From assembly GCA_950097015.1 (NCBI GenBank), contig CATNEN010000008.1:3286001-3350000 (forward strand): a DNA stretch of 64,000 nt, written 5' to 3'. The notes under the pieces are model-generated. The model saw only the letters and a program-made list of their open reading frames with translations. It was not told the origin of the DNA and did not search any database. Shown here piece after piece: positions 1-10,124 of the stretch. Source of the DNA: Macrostomum hystrix (taxonomy: Eukaryota; Platyhelminthes; Macrostomidae). Each line of letters opens with the position of its first letter. Position 1 is the first letter of the stretch. The position numbers and the translations under genes are program-made.

Positions 1-598
1 ACTACCGGTTAGGGGGCTACCAGTTGAGAACTACCCATTAGGAAACTACCCGTTAGGAAACTACCGGTAAGGAAGCTACGGGTTAGGAAACGACCGGTTA
101 GGAAACTACCAGTTAGGAAGCTACCAGTTTCGAAGCTACCAGTTTCGAAGCTACCAGTTTCGAAGCTACCAGTTTCCTAAACTACCTGCTAGGGGGCTAC
201 CAGTTAGGAAACAACCGGTTAGGGGGCTACCAGTTAGGAAACTACCGGTTAGGAAACTACCAGTTAGGAAACTACCGGTTAGGAAACTACCGGTTAGGAA
301 ACTACCAGTTAGGAAACTACCGGTCAGGAAACTACCAGTTAGGAAACTACCGGTCAGGAAACTACCAGTTAGGAAACTACCGGTCAGGAAACTACCAGTT
401 AGGAAACTACCGGTCAGGAAACTACCAGTTAGGAAACTACCGGTCAGGAAACTACCAGTTAGGAAACTACCGGTTAGGAAACTACCCGTTAGGAAACTAC
501 CGGTTAGGGGGCTACCAGTTAGGAAACTACCGGTTAGGAAACTACCAGTTAGGAAACTACCCGTTAGGAAACGACCGGTTAGGAAGCTAGCGAAAAGG
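1..598. repeat. 15-bp minisatellite
   Basis: Tandem units of about 15 bp (aggaaactaccggtt and variants ending cagtt, cggtc or ccgtt) run from the left window edge to about 598. Variants alternate, giving a 30-bp dimer between about 300 and 480. The long open frame on the minus strand here (a Phe-Leu-Thr-Gly-Ser repeat) exists only because the unit length is a multiple of three. The array lies just beyond the 3' end of the minus-strand GTF2H1 gene. Confidence 0.95.
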
Positions 599-668
599 AA
601 AGAGCTGATATATATTATATATACCACACTAACTGTTCAAAAAACCGCGACCTACAGCTGACTATTGT

Positions 669-3291
669 TCATCGTTTTGGCTGTCGCTTATTAAGCCATT
701 GGTCGTGCTTGGCGTAGGCGGTGTCTAACAAGACGCGCAGGTGTCTGATCGCCTCCGGTCTCCGCTGGCCCAACGGCTGCACCCGATCCGAGTCCAGCTT
801 GGCCAGCGCAGCCCGCACTCGGGTTAGCTTGGCCTCCAGGGCAGCGCTGCTGACTGGGAAACAGGCCCAGTAGTGGCGCAGCAGCTCAGTGAGGGGTCTG
901 GCCAGCTCCCGGACCTCCTCCGCTTCCGAATCCTGCTGACGAGCGGCCGCTAGTCGACGGCTAACAACGCCAGACAGTCGGCCGCCAACCGAGAGATCTC
1001 GCAGCGCCTCCACCGCCTCCTCCTGGGTGCAGGCCGATGAAAGGCGAAGGTCCGACCAGGCGTCCAGATGGGCGAGGCTGCGAGAGCTCGCGCGGGACAT
1101 CTGCGAATGCGGGTGCCGGACTAAGGCTGATCAGGAATGGGTGTGGGGCTAAGGCTGATCAGGAATGGGTGTGAGGCTAGGGCTGATCAGGAATGGGTGT
1201 GGGGCTAAGGCTGATCAGGAATGGGTGTGAGGCTAAGGCTGATCAGGAATGGGTGTGAGGCTAAGGCTGATCAGGAATGGGTGTGAGGCTAAGGCTGATC
1301 AGGAATGGGTGTGAGGCTAAGGCTGATCAGGAATGGGTGTGAGGCTAAGGCTGATCAGGAATGGGTGTGAGGCTAAGGCTGATCAGGAATGGGTGTGAGG
1401 CTAAGGCTGATCAGGAATGGGTGTGGGGCTAAGGCTGACACACCTGAGATTCAGGCAGGCGAGCAGGCGGAGCACCAGAACCACCCCCACCGACGTCGTC
1501 AGCGCCCGCTTGCGCGGCAGGGCCGAACAGATATCGCTCGATTCGCTCCAAAGCCAGCGCATCCGCCGCCGCCGCGTCAGTTGAGTCGCCGTCGACAAAA
1601 TCTTCGCCACCGCCAGCGTCGCCCAGATCGTCGAATCTCGTGAGCTCGCGCAGTTTGCGCCTCTTACTGGCCAACTGACCGTCTGCGGCGCTATCGTCTC
1701 CGCCGTTAGTCGCCGACGTAGTGCCATTGGCGCCGTTTGCAGTGGAGGAGGAAGCGGCGGCTGCCGCAGCTGCTGGCTCAGACTGCAGCACCATGAGCGA
1801 GTGCTGATTGCATCGCCGAATCAGCTGCTGGCCGGCGCCCAGCGGACCGCCGGTTGACGAAGAAGGGCCGAGGATGGCGCCAGTTGAAGCAGGCTCTTCG
1901 TCGCGGTACGTGTCGGCATCGGCTAGGCGGGTGAGGTCCAGGAACACGTCAGGGGTGATGCGCTCCATGACCTGACGAAACGCAGCCTCGTCTTCGGCGG
2001 CGCAGTCGGCGAACACCTCGTCTCGGGCAACGTGCAGCCGGTCTCGGTGGAAATAGTGGCTCTGGAAGAAGCGCAGCCAGAACTCCTGCTCCGAGACAGT
2101 CTGCGGCACCAGCTGGGCGTGCTTCCGGCGCACAGCCGGGTAGGTCGCGAAGATGGCCTGGATGATATCGGCTGTCAGGCTGTACTTGAAGCCGCCACCC
2201 TGCGACACGGGCTTGATGGCGGAGAGGAAGTCGGCGCTAACTCCGGCTCGCTGCTGAATTGACGAGGATGAAGAAGGCGCAGAGGAGGAAGCTGAGGACG
2301 CTGGCGGCTGCTGTTGCTGCCTGTAGTTAATAATAATAACATAATAACATTAATAATTGCAGGAGAACTGCGAGCAATGGCACATCATTTAGTGAAACTA
2401 GACCCGCAGCCAGCGAGGAGGCAATTCTGCCCATTCTGCTGACTCCTGTGCAGACACTCGCACAGATACCGTACGCAGGCATACGCTTACACAGGTGTGT
2501 ACATCTGCTTTGACTTTCTCATCGTCAGGCAGTGTACACTTTCACTGTGCCTTGAAGTTTGGCACTTAATGGCGTAAATTGCATGACAAGCCCCCAAGCC
2601 TTCTCTCCGCGGCTGAGCCCCAAGTCAGTGAGGCCTCGCCGTCGAGCTCAGGGACCTTGGAGCGTGAGGCAAACGCGTTAACCACTCTGCCACTGACCCC
2701 TCTGCCTGCAGTTTAGGCGGAACGGAGGCGACACGCGCATGCCCAAGATGTCAATGCTTAATTCCCTGGTGATTCAGATATAGAATTTTTCAATTTTGAG
2801 TAAACATGTAGACGCACTCACTTAGGCTCGGCCGGGTGCTGGTATGTGGCCCAGAACTCATCGGCAGTCACTATGCCGCTGGGCACAAGGTCTTTGTAGA
2901 GCTGCAGCAGCTCAGGATTGCGCTCAAGCAGGCTAGTTTTGCCTTCGAATTCGGCGAATAGATTCTGCCGAAATCTGGGCAACAATTGCATTAGCAGCTC
3001 CTTGACAGCCTCCCGGTCCTTCAGCTGGTGCTCGTGACCGCCGGGGTTGCTGAACAGAAACGTCTCCTTGGCTCCGGAGTGCAGCTCAAGCTGCAGCTGC
3101 ACCTTTTCCTTCTTCATCGGTGACACCAGCTGAGCCTTCACATCCTGGTAGGCAACGGTGAGCTTGAGCAGGTCGCTGCGCTGGTTGGACCAGCCGACCC
3201 GAGTGGCCATCAAGTACAGAGTGCCCTGAGCAGTCTTGTAGCGGACGTGCTCAACACTCAGAAGGATCTCTTCGCCACCGCTGGACGACAT
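669..3291 (-). CDS. GTF2H1: TFIIH core subunit p62 (GTF2H1/Tfb1)
   Basis: This is the p62 subunit of TFIIH, the complex for promoter opening and nucleotide-excision repair. Exons by splice sites and phase are 3291-2822, 2320-1444 and 1100-669, joining to 592 residues (human p62 is about 548). Exon 1 encodes the N-terminal PH-like domain (about 1-105) and the first BSD domain with its LLQLYKDLV...EFW signature. Exon 2 encodes the second BSD domain, recognisable by EFWLRFFQSHYFHRDRLH, followed by DLTRL, a conserved NQHSLMVL block and then Ser/Ala/Gly/Asp-rich low complexity. Exon 3 is the helical C-terminus with LLRHYWACFPV and LLDTAYAKHDQW. The start is the ATG at 3291; an in-frame GTG five codons upstream is not needed. 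Both introns are occupied by repeats: a SINE in intron 1 and a 28-bp minisatellite in intron 2. Identity rests on family motifs recalled by eye. Confidence 0.95.
1110..1436. repeat. 28-bp minisatellite in GTF2H1 intron 2
   Basis: About twelve copies of a 28-bp unit (core ggctgatcaggaatgggtgt) fill nearly the whole 343-bp intron between the last two exons. Copies differ mainly at one a/g position. The array stops only a few bases before the donor (minus-strand CAG then GTGTGT at 1443). Confidence 0.95.
2327..2700 (-). mobile_element. SINE family A, copy 1 (tRNA-derived)
   Basis: On the minus strand this starts with a tRNA-like head. An A-box-like TGGCAGAGTGGTTAACG lies at about 2674-2695 and a B-box-like GAGCTCGACG farther in. 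A conserved body with a short CACACAGG/CCTGTGTG-type segment follows, and it ends in a TTA/TAA-rich tail at 2327-2350. Similar copies lie at 21696-22068 and 47771-48095, and a split plus-strand copy spans 45217-46262. It sits in GTF2H1 intron 1. The tRNA origin is inferred from the boxes; the parent tRNA (Ser/Leu-like) is uncertain. Confidence 0.8.
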
Positions 3292-3306
3292 GGCGAGTGT
3301 GAGCAC

Positions 3307-5177
3307 TAGCTAGCAGGCTCTTCCAGCTGCTCAGCCAGGTAGGACAGCCCCACTCCGCAGTGCTCAGACGTTGCCCAGACTGCAAGCTGCTACTAAGAAC
3401 TCTGTATTACACTTTAGAAAGCCTCAAAGACTTGCTGAGCTTTTCAAGTCTGAAATTTATTTAATTAAGTTAGGAGTTACTTGAGAGCTAAAATAAATTT
3501 CCAAAAACCAACCTGCTCCAATTGATCTATTAAAGATTTGTCTTAAACTCTTTAATAGCCTATATGTATTGAAAAACAAGTAGATTTTGACAGATATAAA
3601 TAAATAATAAAACAATATAAAACAATGGCTACATCAAATCTGCTGTTTGTTTTAAAAAATTAAGTCAAGAAATTTATAAACTTGGTAATATGCTCATAAA
3701 AGCTAAGTCTAGCAATTAAATGACTTGAAAGAGAAAAATTGATATATCATTAATAATTATATTGGCACATTACCTTTGACATGGTTTTCACACTTTGGTC
3801 ATATGAACCACACATTAGAGCCTTGACAGAAAAATATCAAGTTGGCACACAAAAGAAGGTACTTAAATAGGCAAGATTGTCCTAAATAAAAAAGCATAGA
3901 AAACTCCTAAGGTCTATCTAAATAGGCTTCTTATTTTCTGTTTTATCCATGATAGCTGATTAAAACATTGACCTAAAACCTAAATTATAATAATATTAGA
4001 TTTACAATCTTAGACAATTAGATTAAATTGTTACAGGTCGATAACATATAGTCTACAATGGGATAGTTTTTGAGATAGATGTGAGTTTTGTAGGGTCTAG
4101 GACAGGAGGTCAAGTCTTAAACTAACTAAAGTGTATTTTAAGATATATTTATCCATTTCTCTAATTCTCTGACTTGGTTTCCATTTGCTTTTTCTCCAAA
4201 TTAACACTAAAGGGTGGTCTGAAACTAAGTCAGAATTGAAGTTATTTAATGTAAACTATAAAATATAATAATCACATTTAGCTATTAATTGGGGCCTACT
4301 AAGTTACAGGCAACAAAAGAGAGGAGCACACCGACATGGCGAAATCTTGTTATATATAAATATTAATAATAATAGTCATTGACATTTAGAGCATAGCCAT
4401 AGGAAAACTGAAAGGGCAAAGCTGCAACCTATTTAATTGAACTGAATTGGCTAAGGGCCAGGGCGACAATTAAAAAAATAAACTATTCTCTTTTAGAAAT
4501 TTAAATTGAGTACAACAAAATGATTTGTACTGTAAAAGTTGTTAAAGCTATTTTAACAGAACAAATGAACTAGGCCTGGGACTTAAAAAGTATATTCCTG
4601 ACCAAAGTTCATATCGCAATATTAATCATGACTGAACAAAATAAAAACCTAACAACAAAAAAGGTTTTTACTATTGCATACTTATTTGACATTCGACGAC
4701 AGGCGACATGGCACGCTTGGAAAATATATGCGTTTTACAATGGTACTATAATGGCATGTAAAGTTTAACCTTAAACTATATGCCAAATAACTAACTACAG
4801 CAAACTATTGGGGATTGCAACTAAACATTTAAACGAAATGCATAATCAGTTTCTTTTTAGCAATATAAAAAGGCAACGGCTTAAATTTAAATGTAAAAGT
4901 TGTATTTTCGATCAAGGAAATTTTATAATTCGATTTTATAATTCGAAACGATTTTAAATATATAGTTTTGTAGTGCAAGCGTTTGTTTTACTTTGCGCAT
5001 ATTTACCTAAGACCATTCTGTTATTTTTCATGGTGACTTTCATTGCGAACCTCACTCCACAGAAGGAAAGAAGAAAAATGACAAGTAATAATAGCTCATT
5101 ACGACTTGAGTAACGTATATTTTTAACGTAGTCCTCGTTAAGCTTTTGCTTGTTTGTGCGTCCTGTTTTTTTCAATG
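3307..5177. other. AT-rich intergenic stretch, no gene seen
   Basis: AT-rich sequence upstream of GTF2H1. No open frame here has a recognisable domain, and the only sizeable frame (minus strand, 4954-5175) is low complexity with no family resemblance. The GTF2H1 promoter should lie at its left end, but no TATA or initiator element can be assigned with confidence. Confidence 0.6.
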
Positions 5178-5424
5178 GAAGTGGCTATTCGTACGGCAGT
5201 CCGGAAATATAAAATCCAATAATTCACCATGAGGAAGCTTGCCGCGGGTTGGCGAACACGTATAATTTTATCATCTAACCGTGCAGAAAATTATCAAACA
5301 GTTTTATTCATAAGGAAAATCTACAAGCATCGCAGTTTACATTTTATATTTGTTATATCTCATTTCATCATTTCTTGTAAATGCACTACAAGATAGGAGA
5401 TTCTGCCGTAGAATAGCCACTACC
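5178..5424. mobile_element. 247-bp MITE with 10-bp target-site duplication
   Basis: Inverted termini carry AGTGGCTATTC(G)TACGGCAG at the left end and its reverse complement at the right end (one-base indel). They are flanked by the direct repeat TTTTTCAATG at 5168-5177 and 5425-5434. The interior has no open frame, so this is a non-autonomous element. A 9-10 bp duplication is typical of Mutator-like elements, so that assignment is an inference. Confidence 0.75.
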
Positions 5425-5559
5425 TTTTTCAATGCCTGTCATAATACAAAAAATCTAAACTCCGTGGGAAGCGTGTGCAAGTACTTTAGATTATGTTGAC
5501 TGATCTGAAATCACTTCACTCGATATTGCTGATCATCCTCACATGGCAAAAATCGTCTT

Positions 5560-8500
5560 CCCAGTGAACAGCTTGATCTCGATTCGACATCGAATCGTTA
5601 TCTCGATTCGACATCGCAGGAGTTTCCGGTACTTCGACATCGATTGGTGATAAAAATTCGAGGTGGAATCGATATCGATTTCAGCTCGATTCGATGTGGA
5701 TTCGCGGTGGATTTAATGTTTCTGTAATATCTTACAGATTATTGCACGTTGAAGTGACACTGCTTTTCGCAGCAGATCATACGGAAATGACCATTGCTAA
5801 GCATACATTTTAGCCAATTGCCCCAACTTGGAAACAATGCACCCAGCTCAGTCACTCGGCTAAAATCAAAATAAGTAAGTGACAAAATTCATGGCATGGT
5901 TCATGACAAAATTCATACTTAACCTCACAGAAAATTAGGTAAAGGCCTCACAAACTTATATTTACAGCTTGCATCGTATTTTGCATGATCGCGACAGAAA
6001 GCGTGAATCGAAATACTGAACCCCCTTTTAATTTTCCAAAACTATTGAAATTAATTATTTGAAAACCGTATGTCCAGAAGTATATCCCTATTTAGTCCTT
6101 AAATTTTACATTACAGCGTCAGCGCTTGCAAGCAATCCAAAGTCCAAACAGCAAGCTTAAATGTTTGGACCAATTTGACTGAATTGCTTAATTTAGTTGC
6201 AGTGTTAGGAGTATGATGTCAACAAGAATTTAAGCATGTTAAGGCGCGGTGCCAGAGAAGAACTGGACTGGGAAAACCAATATGGGAACCGAAAGGCACA
6301 TCCCAACGGAATATAATTCTACATTACATATGGTATTGAACACAAAGATCTTAGATTCTTAGCATGACCAAATATATATAAAAAATAGCGGAGCAGTCTG
6401 CAACGGCCTAATTCAGTCTCGGGCGCTTCCTCGACCCAACGTCCTGAAGAAAGCGGCCAATGCGGTTTTCTATCTCGGTGTACGATACTGAGTCGTTGGA
6501 CATGGCATCTGGAAGGATCACAAAGTTAGAGTATAAAACACAAATTTTTCTATTAAAGAAACATTAATTCTTTAGTAGCTGCTTCTTTAGATTCTATATG
6601 TGAACTGCATAAAATGCTTAATATGTGAAAAGCTTGAGCTCTTTGTACTTTGCATCAGAATAACGTTTACTAGTAATTAACACTGATATACATTGATGAA
6701 ACCTATTTAAATTTCAACTATCAATTTATATAAATCTCTACTCTATAATATAAAGTGTTTTAATATAAAAAGAAGATTCTATCTTTATTTTCACATTGAA
6801 TTATTAGATAAAACAAGAAGATAAGAAAGTATTGACTAAATGTTGAAAACAATTATTTTATAATAAGTAATGCAAAGCATAGCTTATAATTATACTATGC
6901 CCATTTTTCTTATAAAAGGAAAATTTTTAGATGTAGAAATGATTTACTCATGGCATATGGCATCTAATGCCTTTTAGTTTCCATAAATAATGATTAATAT
7001 CTTCAAACTATGAATGATCCATTTGAATTTGAGTATTATCTTCAAGAATACCTAATATAGGTATATGTACTATATGCTACCTTAAAAAATAAATAATGGC
7101 TAAGGCAATGAAAAAGGCTAAATGTTTATAATCATATTTATATATCAATAGTTTTGAAAAGCCTACTTTGTAGTCATAAATAGACCTATCTATAAATGCC
7201 TAATACTAGTAAAAAGTAGTTATATTTAGTATTTACATTTTATAGTATAATAAACAATACTTATATTATATTTTAAGTTACTTAGTCAATTTAGTTAATA
7301 TAACTTGGCATTTGAGTAATAGAAGTATTAGTAGGCCTAATTATAGTAATAGGCCTAGGGCTAGTTGTAATAGTACTAACTAGCAAAAATGCTAAATTAT
7401 ATGAATTCATTGATTCATCATTGTACTAAGTAGACATTCCAATTCCAAATACATTTATCAAACATAGACTAGACCTAAAGGCATACAATACCCATGTTTT
7501 AATTTTAGGTTTGAATCTATGAATTACAAACATTGAACCTTGGGGAAAATTGTCTTAACTAACTTTTCAAACAGGCATTAGTCATGGCATAACCACAATG
7601 CATAACTTTTAACATTAAGCATGAGAATGTAAGATTGCATGAGGCACAATTTCAAATCAGTTTCGAATTAATGATTAAATTGAAAAGCATAAACTGGCTA
7701 CTATAGTAGCCTATATAACAGTGTCTGTGTCAGTTTAAATACTAGGCCTATCAGTACTAAGCCTAATCTACTGACACTGAGCCCAGGAAAAAGTAACTTA
7801 AAAAATGTGCAGACATCATGCCAGGCCTAGGGTCTATGTAGTTGGTAAATCGTTGCATCTGCGACTGCCAAGTCAAGTGCAATTGACAAAAAATACCATT
7901 TAAGAGATTAAATTAATAGACAGCATATTGCATAACATAGTCATAGCTCATAGGGTGTGGCAAAATAACACACAAGAAACGATCAAGACAAGAATCGATT
8001 TGTGCACGATTTAGAACCCTGAAGACGAAAGCATATTACACCTGCTGATTTGTTTGCTTAATAGTCAAGCATGTATTATTATTTATATAACATACAATTA
8101 AAATATACTCAGAGTGATAACTGAATACAATAAACGCTGCAATTCGAAAATAGAAAGAAATAGCCACTTGAAAATGTAAGCATACTTTAGTCAAAAACAT
8201 TGTATTGCTCATTATTTCCGCGTCAAACAAATATACACTGCCAAATGCATCTAAAGTAATCTCACAGGATGCATGCGGGCTGCAATAGTCTACATTTAAT
8301 TTTTGTTTTCCATCGATTTGACAATGTATCAATGATAATAAAATCGCATCTGAATTTAAAATTTTTATGTGTTCACCTCGATTTTATATACAAAATGGTA
8401 AGTTAAAATCGACGTCGATTTTTTGGGATTAGTTTCGATTACAATTCGACATCACTATATTTTGTTGATCTCTAATAAGACAATATAACAATTGATTTTC

Positions 8501-8610
8501 ACAATGTTTGGGTGCAATCTAACTGTGAATTCCAGTTGCTGCTACAAAAAAATGATTTCGAGGTGGTGTTGTCGATTCGAGCTCGAATCGACGTCGGGCT
8601 GTTCACCGGG
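5560..8610. mobile_element. ~3.05-kb non-coding inverted-repeat element
   Basis: The left end (5560-5597) and the reverse complement of the right end (8573-8610) share CCC(A/G)GTGAACAGC followed by clusters of TCGATTCGA-type palindromes, with about 31 of 38 positions matching. Further TCGATTCGA/TCGACGTCGA motifs lie subterminally at about 5595-5710 and 8378-8450. The interior is very AT-rich and has no credible coding region. No convincing target-site duplication is visible (left flank ends GTCTT, right flank begins TTGCT). It reads as a large non-autonomous DNA transposon or foldback element; superfamily unknown. Confidence 0.6.
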
Positions 8611-8845
8611 TTGCTTTGCCTTAGCTTTGCTGCACCTAATATAAAGTAAGCTACGCATGAAGTTGAGACGAACTGTGCGATGCATGTGCGATGTGCGATG
8701 CTAAACTATGAGCCTATGCCCATTCGCTCGCATGTAGCTGCGACTATAGCTCGAGTATCGAGATCGTCTTTAATAAGATCGTGGCATCGGTTGCAAAGTG
8801 CATACTGGCTGACTGAACTGTAAAGCTGTACAGACGGTCGTCTCA

Positions 8846-9135
8846 TGAACAGAACGACTCATGACAGAACGAACTGAACGACTCATGACAGAACAAACAG
8901 AACGACTTATATCAGAACGAACTGAACGACTCATGACAGAACAAACAGAACGACTTATATCAGAACGAACTGAACGACTCATGACAGAACGAACTAAACG
9001 ACTCATGACAGAAAAAAACAGAACGAATCATGACAGTCTCTTAGGCGGAGGTCTGCGCCTAGTCAACTTGTTGAAATCAACAAGCACAAAAACTACCCTC
9101 CACAGAACGAACAGAACGATTCATGACAGACCATG
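8846..9135. repeat. ~48-bp tandem repeat
   Basis: Repeats built from gaacgactcatgacagaac and acagaacgacttatatcaga form a 48-bp period with an internal half-period of about 24 bp. Copies decay to the right and are interrupted around 9036-9095. Open frames on both strands are by-products of the period. Confidence 0.85.
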
Positions 9136-10112
9136 ACAGACCATCCGCTACCACCCGATAAACACTACTGTGTTGCTGGCTGCCCCATTAATATCCCTTT
9201 ATATGAATTTCTGTTAGGGTAAAACACTTAAGCCATTGGAATCGCAAACTTGAGCAAATTTCTTGAACTGGCTGTAAGTTGATGATTAACGACCTGCTCT
9301 GTGGGAGATCAGCCATTGGCCAGCAAGTCTGCGAGCCTATTCTAATTTATTTGGGATTTGGGAGCGACTTTTGAACTGATCCCAAATATTTCCACCCATC
9401 CGATCAGACCAAATGAAAAGTGCATGCCAAGATATTAGTGCGAATCAATCGATCAATTATGAAATGAATCATTTCACCGGAAGCTTGAGAAATATTAGTA
9501 GATGCATTAGCTTCGAGAACTCGCATTGATGTTCAGTATGTCAATTCTAAAATACTTTCGTTTGCGAGGCCGCAGCCAACTAGATTCAGCGTAGATTGGC
9601 TGGCCGATCTCAACTCACTGCGTCAAACGATTGTTGAAATTTGCTTTATTTTTCTCAATTCTGGTGCGCAAACCGGTCAAGAACGGCGCTTTTAATGTTG
9701 CTGATCCTTGTCCTTCACATGTTCGATTTTCACTTGTTCTCTCAAGAGTTCCAATCAGTTCCTTTTAAACAGCATTCCTGCAAGCTTATAACTAAACCAA
9801 GCAAGTTAGCAAAGTGAAGAAGTGGTAACGCGTTCGACACTTAATTTTGCCACTGTAACAGAGCGACACTCTAAACACAAAGCGGCACATCAATGCCCAA
9901 CTGTAGTGTTAATTTCCTAGACTAAGTAGCTTCTTTCTTACCGAAAATTTACAAATATGCCCCTAAATATACATTTAACAGTACAAAGACCACTCTATTT
10001 TTCCCCCTAGGGAAAGACTATAGCATATTGTTCTGTAAAAGCCTCTATGGCGAATCCTTATTGGTTCAAAAAGGAAAAGAAACAATTTAATCAATCCAAA
10101 ATAGTCAGCAAT
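9136..10112. other. Intergenic stretch, no gene seen
   Basis: Moderately AT-rich unique sequence up to the left target-site duplication of the LINE. No open frame with a recognisable domain. The first 22 codons of the long plus-strand frame that begins at 10047 lie in this flanking DNA and are not part of the retrotransposon. Confidence 0.6.
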
Positions 10113-10124
10113 GATAGCCGACAT

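Noticed and set aside
166-627. Minus-strand frame of Phe-Leu-Thr-Gly-Ser repeats
   Set aside because: It is the 15-bp minisatellite read in a frame divisible by three; no non-repeat domain is attached.
10047-10124. First 26 residues of the LINE frame
   Set aside because: They lie in host DNA to the left of, and within, the 12-bp target-site duplication, so they are chance readthrough.
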